Of a DNA stretch of 64,000 nt, positions 19,988 to 30,581 are shown piece by piece. The DNA comes from Paraburkholderia sp. GTDB lineage: Bacteria; Pseudomonadota; Gammaproteobacteria; Burkholderiales; Burkholderiaceae. The position numbers were made by a program, and so were the translations under genes. A model generated the notes under the pieces. That model was not told where the DNA came from and did not search any database. It saw only the letters and a list, made by a program, of their open reading frames with translations. The stretch covers positions 116,352 through 180,351 of the forward strand of contig SCRN01000044.1 in NCBI GenBank assembly GCA_004322045.1. The letters run 5' to 3'. Each line of letters starts with the position of its first letter. Within the stretch, counting starts at the first letter, position 1.

Positions 19988-20033
19988 CTTCTTCTCGCCG
20001 GAAAACCCGGCGGTTATTCGTTCACGGTGGCGC

Positions 20034-20693
20034 TCAATGCAAGCCGGCGACGTAATCGGCGACCGCTTTGATGTCATTGTCCGACAACCGCGACGCGATG
20101 CTGCGCATCGCATCGTTGTTGTTCCGGGCGCCTGGACCTTGCGCAAACGCATGGAGCTGAACAACCGTATAGTCGGCCCACTGCCCCGAAATGCGCGGGT
20201 ACTGCACCGGAATACCCATTCCCGTCGGCCCATGGCAGCTCGCGCAGGCCGGCACACCTTTGTCGGCGATACCCGCACGATAAATCTTTTGCCCGACGGG
20301 CACCGTGGCTGCGTCGCGCGCAACGCCAGGCTTGGGCGTTTGCGCCGCGAAATACGCGGCCACGTTGACCATGTCGCTGTCGGAGAGCGCTGCCGCCATC
20401 CCGGCCATGATCGGATTGCTGCGAGCGGCGGCCTGCGCGCCCGCTTGTACTTTAAAATCTTTCAACTGCTTGACGAGATAGGCTTGATGCTGCCCCGCCA
20501 ACTTCGGAAACGACCCGCTCGCGCTGTTGCCGTCCGCGCCATGACAAGCCGCGCACACTTGCGTCGCAATTGCCTGCCCCCGATTGATGTCCGGCTTCGG
20601 TGAATCCGCCGCTCGCGCTTGCGCTGCCCACCCCAATAAACTTGCTGCTGCCACGACCTGAAGCACCTGCAAAGACTTGCACAGTCGATTCAT
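20034..20693 (-). CDS. Di-haem cytochrome c4
   Basis: Exported electron carrier with two covalently bound haems. Two CXXCH sites, CAACHG and CASCHG, lie about 95 residues apart in two similar cytochrome c domains, each followed by a candidate methionine ligand (NPIMAGMAAAL; NNNDAMRSIASRL). A signal peptide ends near AQARA. The ORF track starts at a GTG; I prefer the ATG two codons later (20693), giving 219 residues. It is probably involved in passing electrons to a terminal oxidase, an inference from the family. It sits next to the cytochrome c maturation genes. Confidence 0.88.
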   Translation of the reverse strand: MNRLCKSLQVLQVVAAASLLGWAAQARAADSPKPDINRGQAIATQVCAACHGADGNSASGSFPKLAGQHQAYLVKQLKDFKVQAGAQAAARSNPIMAGMAAALSDSDMVNVAAYFAAQTPKPGVARDAATVPVGQKIYRAGIADKGVPACASCHGPTGMGIPVQYPRISGQWADYTVVQLHAFAQGPGARNNNDAMRSIASRLSDNDIKAVADYVAGLH

Positions 20694-21020
20694 TCGCACA
20701 CCCGGTTTCTGTCTTGTGAGAATAGAGTGCCCTCAAACGCCCGGTTTCCGGGCCCGCCCGAACAGGCGGCAGGATCGCCAAACGGCACGGCGATGTCCCC
20801 GAGAGGTCAAATGCAAAAAATGGCGACCCGTTGCCGCTAAAAGCCACGCGGCTAAAAGCTCGAAGCGCTTGCGTGATGCGGGCAAACACAGCGGCCGGTC
20901 GTCAGTAAACCGTCGTATTGTACAATAACTCGCTAACCGCCAAGACGCCAGTCGGGCATCCCCCGGCGCTCATGAGCGCCGCCACTCGGGCGTTGCACAC
21001 GCTCTCCTTCCTGTCTCGCC
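20694..21020. promoter_or_regulatory. Divergent spacer between cytochrome c4 and engB
   Basis: I see no gene in these 327 bases. They contain two direct copies of GCTAAAAGC (20836-20844 and 20851-20859), a TACAAT (20921-20926) that could be a -10 box for engB, and a perfect 16-base palindrome GGCGCTCATGAGCGCC at 20965-20980, 40 bases before the engB start. Any regulatory role is inference. Confidence 0.4.
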
Positions 21021-21668
21021 ATGGCCCTCCTGTTGCATCAAGCCCGCTTCTACACGACCGTCAATCACTTACGCGACCTGCCGGCCACGGTCCAACCCGA
21101 GATCGCCTTCGCGGGCCGCTCGAACGCCGGCAAATCGACGGCCATCAACATTTTGTGCAACCAAAAGCGGCTCGCGTTCGCGAGTAAAACGCCAGGGCGC
21201 ACGCAGCATATCAACTACTTCAGCGTCGGTCCGGAAATCGAGCCGGTAGGCTACCTCGTCGATCTGCCCGGCTACGGCTACGCGGAGGTGCCCGGCGCGG
21301 CCAAGGCGCACTGGGAAGCGCTGCTTTCGAGTTACCTGCAAACCCGCGCCCAGCTTCGCGGCATGATCTTGATGATGGACGCCCGCCGGCCGTTGACGGA
21401 GCTGGACAAACGGATGATCGAATGGTTTGCGCCGACCGGCAAACCGATCCACAGCTTGCTAACCAAATGCGACAAACTGACGCGACAAGAATGCACGAAC
21501 GCACTGCGCGCGACGGAGAAAGGCTTCGCCGAATATCGTGCGGCGGGCTACGCGGGCGAGCTCAGCGCCCAATTGTTCTCGGCGCTCAAACGCGTGGGGC
21601 TCGATGAAGCGCACACACGGATCGAAGGCTGGTTGGCGACGGGCGCGACGAGCAGCGTGACCGATTGA
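21021..21668 (+). CDS. engB: Ribosome biogenesis GTP-binding protein EngB/YsxC
   Basis: Essential small GTPase that helps late assembly of the 50S subunit. G-box motifs are in order: G1 GRSNAGKST (about residue 31), a G2-type threonine in [13 protein letters not shown]3 [10 protein letters not shown] and G4 TKCDK. The 215-residue size and TrmE-Era-EngA family layout agree. It starts at ATG 21021 without a strong Shine-Dalgarno sequence. It lies between cytochrome c4 (divergent) and hemB (same strand). Confidence 0.95.
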   Translation: MALLLHQARFYTTVNHLRDLPATVQPEIAFAGRSNAGKSTAINILCNQKRLAFASKTPGRTQHINYFSVGPEIEPVGYLVDLPGYGYAEVPGAAKAHWEALLSSYLQTRAQLRGMILMMDARRPLTELDKRMIEWFAPTGKPIHSLLTKCDKLTRQECTNALRATEKGFAEYRAAGYAGELSAQLFSALKRVGLDEAHTRIEGWLATGATSSVTD

Positions 21669-21739
21669 CGCTCGTCGCAGAGGCCGGTGCGCACCGAGCG
21701 CACTGAACGCACTGAACGCGGCACATCGCCGCGGTAGAT

Positions 21740-21773
21740 GCGGCTAAAACGCGGCTAAGACGCGCCTAAAAAC
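21740..21773 (+). repeat. Three near-identical 11-base tandem units
   Basis: GCGGCTAAAAC, GCGGCTAAGAC and GCGCCTAAAAAC follow each other directly after engB. The unit GCGGCTAAAA also occurs at 20849-20858 on the other side of engB. It is preceded by a doubled CGCACTGAA at about 21698-21717. The function is unknown. Confidence 0.6.
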
Positions 21774-21790
21774 GATGGAAAACCGCGATA

Positions 21791-21816
21791 AAAAAACCCG
21801 CCGAAGATCGGCGGGT
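21791..21816. terminator. Inverted repeat downstream of engB
   Basis: ACCCGCCGA and TCGGCGGGT pair perfectly around a three-base loop. The adjacent A-run (21791-21796) favours termination on the minus strand, but the only gene entering from the left is engB on the plus strand. The 331-base engB-hemB spacer (21669-21999) otherwise contains only the short tandem repeats listed separately. Confidence 0.5.
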
Positions 21817-21828
21817 CAAACAGCCTAA

Positions 21829-22998
<1,170 letters not shown>

Positions 22999-23118
22999 GT
23001 GCTCCGGCACCCGTACGAGCCAATCGGATTAGCGTAGGCCCTGGAAATCAGATAGCGGGAGAAGGGGGTGGCCGCCCGAGGCGCCGCCACCGATCTCGCT
23101 GCTTCGGCAATGTCATCG

Positions 23119-24978
23119 CTACGACTGCAGCGCAGGCGCAACTCGATCCAGGCTACGCAAGAACGTGTCCGCGGATTCGTAGCCGACAACACGCAGAACC
23201 TCGTTCCCCGCGCGGTCGAAGAAGATGATGCCCGGTGGCCCGAACAAAGAGAATCGCTTTAGCAGCATCTGATCGTCGGCGTTATTCGCTGTGACGTCAG
23301 CGCGCAGCAGTTGCAGTTGCGCCAAACGCGCTTGCACTCGCTTATCCGAAAACGTAAAGCGCTCCATTTCCTTGCAACTCACGCACCAGTCCGCATAGAA
23401 GTCGAGCATGGCCGGGTGGGCGCCCGTCTTGAGCAACGCGTCCAACTTCGCCGAAGATTGGACGGGAGCGAAAGCCGCCTGCGTCTGCGCTACCCCGCCC
23501 GCCGGGGCGGATTCACCGCCAACGCGTGCGGCCAACACGGCCAGCGGCCGCACGGGGTCGTTGGAACCGGCAGCGAGGCCAACCAGTAGCACGGCGGCCC
23601 AAATGGCCAGTCCGGCGCCAAGGCCCCGACCCAAGCGGCGCCAAATCGACGCCCCGCCCGCATTCGGCGTGAACAAGCCCAAGGCGGCCGCCGCGGCCAA
23701 CAGCCACACGGCCGCGAGCAGCATCTGCGGCGTTGCGGGCAAAACCGGCCAAACGATCCAGAGCGCCGCCGCCAGCAGCACGACGCCGAAAAACACTTTC
23801 ACGCCATCCATCCACGCGCCGGCACGCGGCAGCAGCGTACCCGCGCCGAGACCGATGATCAGCAGGGGCACGCCGAGGCCCAGCCCCATGGAAAACAAAG
23901 CCACCCCGCCGAGGACCGCGTTGCCCGTATGCGCGATGAACGCCAAGACCGCGAAGAGTGGCGCCGTCATGCATGCGCCGACGACCAGCGCCGAGAGCGC
24001 CCCCATTGCCGCCACGGCCGCGAACGTGCCGCCAGAGCGACGACTCGAGGCCTGCGATACGCCGTCCTGCCAGCGCTGCGGCAGCACGAGATCCACACCC
24101 GCGATCAACGTCAGCGCGAACGCCGTCAACAACACACCGAAGGCGCCCAGCACCCACGGATTCTGCAGCCACGCGCCAAGCGATTGACCGACGAGCGCAG
24201 CCGCGATGCCGAGTGCGGTGTACACGAGCGCCATGCCGATGACGTACGCCAGCGATAGCGCGAAGCCGCGACCATGGGACACTTTGCCGCCCTGCCCGAT
24301 GATGATCGCCGACACGATCGGAATCATCGGATAAGAGCAAGGCAGCAGGCTAAGAACGAGGCCCGCCACAAAATAGAGGCCAACCGTAGCAGCGAAACTA
24401 CCGCCTTGCAGCAGCGATTGTGCGTAATCGGCACTAGTCACGCGCTCGTACCACGAGCCGCGCTGCGCGTCGGATACAGGCGCTCGAGTGCTCGCGCCGG
24501 AATCCGCGCTAGCGCGCAGCGCCGCGCCACTCACGCGATAGACGTGCTCTGCGGGGGGGTAGCAAATTCCCGCGTCGGCACAGCCCTGAGAGGTCACCAC
24601 TAGGTCGAACGGTCCGGAGGCGGCCTGCACGGGCACACGAACGGTTAGATCGCCGCGGTAGGTTTCGACGTTCTTTTGAAAGGTCGGATCGAACTTGATG
24701 TGGCCGGCAGGCAATTGCGCGGGGCCAAGCGTAGCCGCGCCACCCTTGACGGCGAACTGGAACCGCTCGCGATAAAGGTAATAGCCGTCGGCAATCTTGA
24801 AGTGAACGTCGACTTCGTGCGCAGCTTCGTCCGCGTTGAAGCGGAATGCCACGGACGGGTCGAGGAAATCATCGGCGTGAGCGAGGCTGGCAAGCCCCGC
24901 CCCAAGACAAACGCATGCGATGACGAGCAATACCAGGCGCGAGAATAGTCGCGTCGGATGGAGAAGCGGGCTAAACAT
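23119..24978 (-). CDS. dsbD: Thiol:disulfide interchange protein DsbD
   Basis: Membrane reductase that carries electrons from cytoplasmic thioredoxin to periplasmic thiol proteins, including those needed for cytochrome c maturation. Three parts are visible: a signal peptide and N-terminal periplasmic domain with the cysteine pair in CADAGICYPPAE, an eight-helix CcdA-like core (LLPCSYPMIPIVSA; VGACMTAPLFAVL), and a C-terminal thioredoxin domain with WCVSCKEME. The ORF track starts 72 codons too early, inside cutA; the ATG at 24978 starts a proper signal peptide and gives 619 residues. It overlaps the end of cutA by eight bases. Confidence 0.94.
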   Translation of the reverse strand: MFSPLLHPTRLFSRLVLLVIACVCLGAGLASLAHADDFLDPSVAFRFNADEAAHEVDVHFKIADGYYLYRERFQFAVKGGAATLGPAQLPAGHIKFDPTFQKNVETYRGDLTVRVPVQAASGPFDLVVTSQGCADAGICYPPAEHVYRVSGAALRASADSGASTRAPVSDAQRGSWYERVTSADYAQSLLQGGSFAATVGLYFVAGLVLSLLPCSYPMIPIVSAIIIGQGGKVSHGRGFALSLAYVIGMALVYTALGIAAALVGQSLGAWLQNPWVLGAFGVLLTAFALTLIAGVDLVLPQRWQDGVSQASSRRSGGTFAAVAAMGALSALVVGACMTAPLFAVLAFIAHTGNAVLGGVALFSMGLGLGVPLLIIGLGAGTLLPRAGAWMDGVKVFFGVVLLAAALWIVWPVLPATPQMLLAAVWLLAAAAALGLFTPNAGGASIWRRLGRGLGAGLAIWAAVLLVGLAAGSNDPVRPLAVLAARVGGESAPAGGVAQTQAAFAPVQSSAKLDALLKTGAHPAMLDFYADWCVSCKEMERFTFSDKRVQARLAQLQLLRADVTANNADDQMLLKRFSLFGPPGIIFFDRAGNEVLRVVGYESADTFLRSLDRVAPALQS

Positions 24979-25303
24979 GTGTCGCTCTATGCGTTTCGGT
25001 CTCCACCCATTGCGCGTAGCCGCTCGATGCGGCGGCTTGCCACGAGAGGACTTCGGGTGTTTCGTACGGATGGTTTGCAAGAATAAGTTGCTCGAGTTCA
25101 TGCGCCCGCACAGCGCTCGTCTTGAACAACAACTGGATTTCCTCGGCCGTTTCAACCTGCCCCTTCCAGTGATAACGAGAGCGCACGGCGCCAAGTTCGG
25201 TCACGCAGGCGCAGAGACGCTGGTCAAGCGCCATCTGCGCGAGCTGTTGCGCCGATTCCTTGTCGGGTACGGTGGTAAGCATCAGCACGACGGGCAACGA
25301 CAC
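24971..25303 (-). CDS. cutA: Divalent-cation tolerance protein CutA
   Basis: A 110-residue trimeric ferredoxin-like protein of the CutA1 family. Family signatures ACVTELGAVRSRYHWKGQ and ELEQLILANHPYETPEVL are present. It starts at GTG 25303 with AGGTG upstream. In E. coli cutA is also next to dsbD, and that pairing is seen here with an eight-base overlap. The molecular role is still unclear in general; copper tolerance is the historical label. Confidence 0.93.
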   Translation of the reverse strand: MSLPVVLMLTTVPDKESAQQLAQMALDQRLCACVTELGAVRSRYHWKGQVETAEEIQLLFKTSAVRAHELEQLILANHPYETPEVLSWQAAASSGYAQWVETETHRATHV

Positions 25304-25457
25304 GACGGAGCACCTCTGAAGCGGTGAATACCTCGCTATGCTATCACCTACGCTGCGCGCACCGCCCGCGCCGCGATCAATGTGGCCAAGGCCTTGTTCG
25401 GCCGGCGCACCGTCGGTTGACGCACCCGCCGATCATGTGGAATGCGTCCTGGAGAAG

Positions 25458-25487
25458 CAAAAAGGGCCAAGCTCACGCTTGGCCCTT
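25458..25487 (-). terminator. Terminator of the alpha operon (after rplQ)
   Basis: AAGGGCCAAGC and GCTTGGCCCTT pair over 11 bases around a TCAC loop, with an A-run on the left that becomes a U-run on the minus strand. It lies about 40 bases after the rplQ stop, the end of the long ribosomal protein block. Confidence 0.9.
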
Positions 25488-25529
25488 CCCCAGAATAACC
25501 CGGTCACGCGCCTAAGCGCGCTGCACGAC

Positions 25530-25925
25530 TTATTCGGCGTCTTGCACTTCTTCCGCTTCCACCGGTTCCGGACGATCGAGCAATTCGACGAGCGCCATCG
25601 GTGCGTTATCGCCAACACGGAAACCGAACTTCAGGATCCGGAGGTAGCCGCCCGGACGGTTCGCGAAACGCGGACCCAGAACGTCGAACAGCTTCGTGAC
25701 CGAATCGCGGTCGCGCAGGCGGTTGAACGCCAGGCGACGGTTCGCGAGCGAGGGCTTCTTGCCGAGCGTGATGAGGGGCTCGACGACTTTACGGAGTTCT
25801 TTCGCCTTCGGGAGCGTCGTCTTGATGACTTCGTGCTCGATCAGCGAGTTAGACATATTACGGAGCATTGCCAAACGGTGGCTGCTCGTGCGGTTCAGTT
25901 TCCGCAGACCATGACGGTGACGCAT
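25530..25925 (-). CDS. rplQ: Large-subunit ribosomal protein L17
   Basis: The 131-residue protein begins [17 protein letters not shown], the conserved L17 start, followed by [23 protein letters not shown]17 binds domain III of 23S rRNA near the exit tunnel. It is the last gene of the alpha operon. A 162-base spacer with a strong inverted repeat separates it from rpoA, so its expression may be reduced or independently set. Confidence 0.97.
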   Translation of the reverse strand: MRHRHGLRKLNRTSSHRLAMLRNMSNSLIEHEVIKTTLPKAKELRKVVEPLITLGKKPSLANRRLAFNRLRDRDSVTKLFDVLGPRFANRPGGYLRILKFGFRVGDNAPMALVELLDRPEPVEAEEVQDAE

Positions 25926-26020
25926 TTCAGTTCCTTGATTCGAAGTTTTAATCCAGCTCTTCTATCGTCCCACCGCGAAACGCCGCTAGCGATGAAGACA
26001 CGGGCCGGTATGAAAAAGAC

Positions 26021-26053
26021 AAGACGCGGATTTTAAAGGAAAATCCGCGTCTT
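26021..26053 (-). terminator. Perfect 14-bp hairpin between rpoA and rplQ
   Basis: AAGACGCGGATTTT (26021-26034) and AAAATCCGCGTCTT (26040-26053) pair fully around a five-base loop. On the minus strand the right arm is followed by GTCTTTTTC. This looks like an intrinsic terminator or attenuator inside the alpha operon. Confidence 0.75.
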
Positions 26054-26087
26054 CGCCAGACGTTGGGGCGCTCGCGCCCCAACACCG

Positions 26088-27065
26088 TTACTTGTCGAGA
26101 CCGGCCGGCGGCCAGTTTTCGAGCTTCATGCCGAGCGTCAAACCGCGCGAGGCGAGCACTTCCTTGATCTCGTTCAGCGACTTGCGGCCGAGATTCGGCG
26201 TCTTGAGCAGCTCGTTTTCCGTGCGCTGGGTCAGATCGCCGATGTAGTAGATGTTCTCTGCCTTCAGGCAATTGGCCGAGCGCACCGTCAACTCGAGGTC
26301 GTCGACCGGGCGCAGCAAGATCGGATCGATCTGCGGCGCACGCGACGGCGCTTCCGCGGCGGCTTCCGTGCCTTCCAGCGCTGCGAACACCGCCAGTTGG
26401 TCGACGAGAATCCGTGCCGATTGACGAATCGCTTCCTCGGGCGAGATAACGCCGTTGGTTTCGATGTTCATCACGAGCTTATCGAGGTCGGTACGTTGCT
26501 CGACACGCGCGCTTTCCACTGCGTAGCTCACGCGGCGAACCGGCGAGAACGACGCGTCGAGCACGATGCGGCCGATGATCTTGGCCGTTTCCTCGCCGTA
26601 GCGACGCACGTTGCCCGGCACGTAGCCACGGCCCTTCTCGACCTTGATCTGCACATCGAGCTTGCCGCCCTTGGACAGATGCGCGACGACGTGATCAGGG
26701 TTGATCACCTCGCAGTCGTGGGGCAGTTCGATGTCGCGAGCCGTCACGAGGCCTTCACCTTCCTTGCGCAGCGTAACCGTCACTTCATCGCGGTTATGCA
26801 GCTTGAACACGACGCCCTTCAGGTTCAGCAGCAGGTTGACCACGTCTTCCTGCACGCCGTCGAGCGTGGAGTACTCATGCACAACGCCCGCGATCGTCAC
26901 TTCGGTCGGGGCATAGCCGACCATCGACGACAGCAGGACGCGCCGCAGCGCGTTGCCCAAAGGGTGGCCGTAACCGCGTTCGAACGGTTCCATGACCACC
27001 TTCGCGTGGCTTTCGCCCAGCGATTCGACAGCAATGATTTTGGGCTTCAACAAACTGGTTTGCAT
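26088..27065 (-). CDS. rpoA: RNA polymerase subunit alpha
   Basis: 325 residues. The N-terminal domain (about 1-235) starts [19 protein letters not shown] and contains [20 protein letters not shown], the dimerisation helix. After a linker, the C-terminal domain has the helix-hairpin-helix segment [20 protein letters not shown] that contacts UP elements and activators. RpoA nucleates core enzyme assembly with RpoB and RpoC, whose genes are at the other end of this window. Its length is close to E. coli (329). Confidence 0.98.
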   Translation of the reverse strand: MQTSLLKPKIIAVESLGESHAKVVMEPFERGYGHPLGNALRRVLLSSMVGYAPTEVTIAGVVHEYSTLDGVQEDVVNLLLNLKGVVFKLHNRDEVTVTLRKEGEGLVTARDIELPHDCEVINPDHVVAHLSKGGKLDVQIKVEKGRGYVPGNVRRYGEETAKIIGRIVLDASFSPVRRVSYAVESARVEQRTDLDKLVMNIETNGVISPEEAIRQSARILVDQLAVFAALEGTEAAAEAPSRAPQIDPILLRPVDDLELTVRSANCLKAENIYYIGDLTQRTENELLKTPNLGRKSLNEIKEVLASRGLTLGMKLENWPPAGLDK

Positions 27066-27189
27066 AGGTTTCCCTTTTCAATACCCTCGGCTCGTTACAC
27101 CGATAAGGCTGACCGGTAACACCCTAAAAATAAACAGCCGAGGTACACCCTTGCGCAACGCAATCGAGGTACCCCGGCCGTAAATACAA

Positions 27190-27813
27190 TTAGCGCGAAT
27201 ACAATTCGACGATCAGGCTTTCGTTGATGTCGCCGGCGATATCGCTACGTTCCGGCATTTGCTTGAACGTGCCTTCGAACTTCTTCGCATCGACCGCCAC
27301 CCAGCTCGGCAGGCCGCCTTGCTCAGCAAGCGACAGCGCTTCGAGAATGCGCGCTTGCTTCTTGGCTTGCTCGCGCACGGAAATGATGTCGCCTGCCTTC
27401 ACTTGCAGCGAGGGAATGTTGGCAACTTGGCCGTTTATCGTGATCGCCTTGTGGCTCACGAGTTGACGCGCTTCTGCGCGCGTCGAGCCGAAGCCCATGC
27501 GATAGACGACGTTGTCCAGACGCGACTCGAGCAATTGCAGCAGGTTCTCACCCGTGTTGCCCTTGCGGCGATCGGCCTCTGCGAAGTAGCGGCGGAATTG
27601 ACGCTCGAGCACGCCGTAGATGCGCTTCACTTTTTGCTTCTCACGAAGCTGCGTGCCGTAGTCGGACGTACGTGCGCCCGAGGTGCGGCCGTGCTGGCCC
27701 GGCTTGCTGTCGAGCTTGCACTTGTCGGCGAGCGAGCGACGCGCGCTCTTCAGGAACAGATCGGTGCCTTCACGGCGGGACAACTTGGCTTTAGGGCCGG
27801 TATAGCGTGCCAC
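27190..27813 (-). CDS. rpsD: Small-subunit ribosomal protein S4
   Basis: 207 residues; starts [16 protein letters not shown] and carries the S4 RNA-binding domain ([20 protein letters not shown]). No zinc-binding cysteines are seen in the N-terminus (C-minus type). S4 is a primary 16S rRNA binder and in E. coli represses the alpha operon by binding its mRNA. It lies between rpsK and rpoA as usual. A long hairpin precedes it. Confidence 0.97.
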   Translation of the reverse strand: MARYTGPKAKLSRREGTDLFLKSARRSLADKCKLDSKPGQHGRTSGARTSDYGTQLREKQKVKRIYGVLERQFRRYFAEADRRKGNTGENLLQLLESRLDNVVYRMGFGSTRAEARQLVSHKAITINGQVANIPSLQVKAGDIISVREQAKKQARILEALSLAEQGGLPSWVAVDAKKFEGTFKQMPERSDIAGDINESLIVELYSR

Positions 27814-27918
27814 TTTGCATTCCTTCTATGTTTAGTCACGCAAACTCGCGTCTGCGCTAGTTCGTACCCGGGGTGGGTCGAACGGTGGACTTAGTCAAAC
27901 AATCAACATACGCAAATA

Positions 27919-27948
27919 GCCTGCTGGCGCACGAGTGCACCAGCAGGC
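27919..27948 (-). terminator. Long hairpin between rpsK and rpsD
   Basis: GCCTGCTGGCGCAC and GTGCACCAGCAGGC pair over 14 positions with one mismatch or wobble and a very short loop. On the minus strand a moderately T-rich stretch follows. It may be an attenuator, an RNA-processing site or an S4 target; the sequence alone does not choose. Confidence 0.5.
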
Positions 27949-27966
27949 GTCGTACTGGCGCGCGTC

Positions 27967-28371
27967 TTAGATACGACGGCGCTTCGGCGGACGGCAGCCG
28001 TTATGCGGAACGGGCGTCACGTCGGAGATTGCCGTGATCTTGATACCAAGACCATGCAATGCACGCACCGCCGATTCGCGACCGGGGCCAGGGCCCTTGA
28101 TCCGCACTTCGAGGTTCTTCACGCCGTACTCCATCGCCACGCGACCGGCCGACTCCGCCGCAACCTGAGCCGCGAACGGCGTCGACTTGCGCGAGCCCTT
28201 GAAGCCCTGGCCACCCGACGTTGCCCAAGCAAGCGCGTTGCCTTGACGATCGGTGATCGTGATGATGGTGTTGTTGAACGACGCGTGAACGTGAACCACG
28301 CCCTCGGCGACGTTCTTCTTGACCTTCTTGCGAACGCGTTGCGCCGCGGTGTTGTTCGAAGCCTTAGCCAT
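27967..28371 (-). CDS. rpsK: Small-subunit ribosomal protein S11
   Basis: 134 residues with the S11 core [20 protein letters not shown] and the conserved end [12 protein letters not shown]11 forms part of the 30S platform. It lies 28 bases after rpsM in the alpha operon. The N-terminus is a little longer than in E. coli (129). Confidence 0.98.
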   Translation of the reverse strand: MAKASNNTAAQRVRKKVKKNVAEGVVHVHASFNNTIITITDRQGNALAWATSGGQGFKGSRKSTPFAAQVAAESAGRVAMEYGVKNLEVRIKGPGPGRESAVRALHGLGIKITAISDVTPVPHNGCRPPKRRRI

Positions 28372-28399
28372 TACGTTTTCCTGTAACTGTCAGTCGCGC

Positions 28400-28765
28400 T
28401 TATTTCTTCAGCGATTGGGCAGCGCGGCGCGGACCCTTGCGCGTACGTGCGTTCGTGCGCGTACGTTGGCCACGCAGGGGCAGACCCTTGCGATGACGCA
28501 CACCGCGATAGCAGCCGAGGTCCATCAGGCGCTTGATGTTCATCGTCACTTCACGGCGCAAATCGCCTTCGACGACGAACTTGCCGACTTCATCACGCAG
28601 CTTTTCGAGATCCGCGTCCGACAGGTCTTTGACCTTCTTGGCCGTGTCGACGCCGGCCGCTTCGCAAATCTTTTGCGAACGCGTGATGCCGATCCCGTAG
28701 ATCGCCGTCAGGCCGATCTTCGTGTGCTTATGGTTCGGGATGTTCACCCCTGCAATACGAGCCAT
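28400..28765 (-). CDS. rpsM: Small-subunit ribosomal protein S13
   Basis: 121 residues beginning [20 protein letters not shown], with the basic C-terminal tail [20 protein letters not shown] that contacts 16S rRNA and the P-site tRNA. First ribosomal gene of the alpha operon, directly after rpmJ. Confidence 0.98.
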   Translation of the reverse strand: MARIAGVNIPNHKHTKIGLTAIYGIGITRSQKICEAAGVDTAKKVKDLSDADLEKLRDEVGKFVVEGDLRREVTMNIKRLMDLGCYRGVRHRKGLPLRGQRTRTNARTRKGPRRAAQSLKK

Positions 28766-28806
28766 TGTTTTTCCTCAAACAAAAAGCGCAAGCAAAAGCG
28801 CGGCGT

Positions 28807-28923
28807 TCAGCCTTGGCGCTGTTTGTGGCGCGGATCAGAACTGCAAATCACGCGCACAACGCCTTTGCGCTTGATGATCTTGCAATTGCGGCAAATGCGC
28901 TTAACCGATGCCATCACTTTCAT
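28807..28923 (-). CDS. rpmJ: Large-subunit ribosomal protein L36 (zinc-binding form)
   Basis: Too short for the ORF track. Reading the minus strand from the ATG at 28923 gives 38 residues beginning [20 protein letters not shown] and ending RHKQRQG. The CxxC, Cys and His ligands (Cys11, Cys14, Cys27, His33) of the zinc ribbon are all present, so this is the C-plus form that needs zinc. It lies between infA and rpsM, the standard position. Confidence 0.96.
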
Positions 28924-28943
28924 GATATTACCCTTTTTTCAAA

Positions 28944-29162
28944 TCACTTCGCCCGGAACACGATCCGCGCACGCGACAGATCGTAAGGCGTCAATTCAAC
29001 CGTCACCTTGTCGCCAGGAAGGATGCGGATGTAGTGCATCCGCATCTTTCCCGAAATATGCCCCAACACGACATGGCCGTTTTCCAGCTTCACGCGGAAG
29101 GTAGCATTGGGTAGGTTCTCGATGACCTCGCCCTGCATCTGGATTACATCGTCTTTGGCCAT
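28944..29162 (-). CDS. infA: Translation initiation factor IF-1
   Basis: The 72-residue S1/OB-fold factor binds the ribosomal A site during initiation. The ORF track begins four codons upstream; the ATG at 29162 ([19 protein letters not shown]) is preceded by AAAGGACTT, a good ribosome-binding site, and gives the universal length. The C-terminus [16 protein letters not shown] is typical. Presence of infA between secY and rpmJ is normal in betaproteobacteria, unlike E. coli. Confidence 0.97.
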   Translation of the reverse strand: MAKDDVIQMQGEVIENLPNATFRVKLENGHVVLGHISGKMRMHYIRILPGDKVTVELTPYDLSRARIVFRAK

Positions 29163-29170
29163 AAGTCCTT

Positions 29171-30520
29171 TCAACGCATCGGGATGTTGCTGCCGCCCTT
29201 GAAGTTCGCCTTCTTGAGCAACGACTCATACTGTTGCGACATAACATACGACTGCACCTGCGCCATGAAGTCCATTGTGACGACGACAATGATCAGCAGC
29301 GACGTTCCGCCAAAATAAAACGGTACGTTCCAGCGCAGCACCAAAAACTCAGGCAACAGACAAACGAACACGATATAGATCGCACCGGCCAGCGTCAGAC
29401 GCGTCAGGATGCGGTCGATATACCGCGCGGTTTGATCGCCGGGGCGGATACCCGGAACGAACGCACCGCTCTTTTTCAGGTTGTCGGCCGTCTCTCTGCT
29501 GTTGAACACCAACGCGGTGTAGAAGAAGCAGAAAAAGACGATCGCCAACGCGTACAACAATACGTACACGGGCTGGCCGGGCTTTATCGCTTCGGCCACG
29601 TTGTGCAGCGTATCGGTGAGCCAGCTGCCGCGCGTGCCCGAGCTGAACCAATTCAAGATCGTTGCCGGGAACAGGATGATCGACGATGCGAAGATCGGCG
29701 GAATCACGCCCGACATGTTCAGCTTGAGCGGCAGGTGCGACGACTGCCCACCGTAAATCTTGTTACCGACTTGGCGCTTCGCGTAGTTCACGAGAATCTT
29801 GCGTTGGCCACGCTCGATGAAGACGACGAGATAAGTCACCGCCGCGATCAGCGCCACCACCACGATTGCCGTGAACGGATGCATCGAGCCCGATTGCACG
29901 AGCGAGACGAGCCCGCCCACGGCGTTCGGGAAACCCGCCGCGATCCCGCCGAAGATGATGATCGAGATGCCGTTGCCGAGCCCGCGCTCCGTGATCTGCT
30001 CACCAAGCCACATCAGGAACATCGTGCCCGTCACGAGCGTCACCACCGTCGTCAGGCGAAACACCATACCCGGATCGATCACGAGGCCCGGCTGATTCTC
30101 GAGCGCCACGGCAATGCCGAACGCCTGGAAGGTAGCGAGCACGACGGTGAAGACCCGCGTGTACTGCGTAATCTTGCGCTGCCCGGCCTGACCTTCCTTC
30201 TTCAACGCTTCGAGCTGCGGCGACACGATCGCGAGCAACTGCATGATGATCGAGGAGGAGATATACGGCATGATCCCCAACGCGAAAATCGTGAATCGCG
30301 ACAGTGCGCCACCCGAGAACATGTTGAACATGCCCAGGATGCCGCCCGATTGGCTCTGGAACAGCTTCGCCAACTGATCCGGGTCGATCCCCGGCACCGG
30401 AATATGCGCGCCGATACGATAGACGACCAGCGCCAGCAGCAGGAACACTGCCCGCCGACGCAGATCGCCGAACTTCGCCGTGCTTCGACCGGTTTTTGCG
30501 AGACTCGGGCTGTTAGCCAA
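29171..30520 (-). CDS. secY: Preprotein translocase subunit SecY
   Basis: Central ten-helix channel of the Sec translocon, partner of SecE (encoded near the far end of the window) and SecG. The sequence runs from [20 protein letters not shown] through [15 protein letters not shown] and the [17 protein letters not shown] loop to the end [16 protein letters not shown]. The ORF track begins at an upstream TTG, but that extension encodes the ribosome-binding site GGAGAAGG. The TTG at 30520, giving (M)[10 protein letters not shown], is the better start and gives 449 residues. Confidence 0.96.
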   Translation of the reverse strand: MANSPSLAKTGRSTAKFGDLRRRAVFLLLALVVYRIGAHIPVPGIDPDQLAKLFQSQSGGILGMFNMFSGGALSRFTIFALGIMPYISSSIIMQLLAIVSPQLEALKKEGQAGQRKITQYTRVFTVVLATFQAFGIAVALENQPGLVIDPGMVFRLTTVVTLVTGTMFLMWLGEQITERGLGNGISIIIFGGIAAGFPNAVGGLVSLVQSGSMHPFTAIVVVALIAAVTYLVVFIERGQRKILVNYAKRQVGNKIYGGQSSHLPLKLNMSGVIPPIFASSIILFPATILNWFSSGTRGSWLTDTLHNVAEAIKPGQPVYVLLYALAIVFFCFFYTALVFNSRETADNLKKSGAFVPGIRPGDQTARYIDRILTRLTLAGAIYIVFVCLLPEFLVLRWNVPFYFGGTSLLIIVVVTMDFMAQVQSYVMSQQYESLLKKANFKGGSNIPMR

Positions 30521-30581
30521 GTACCTTCTCCGATGCAAATGCCATTGACGGCAATCGGTCTTTCACGCTATCGAAAGCCGC

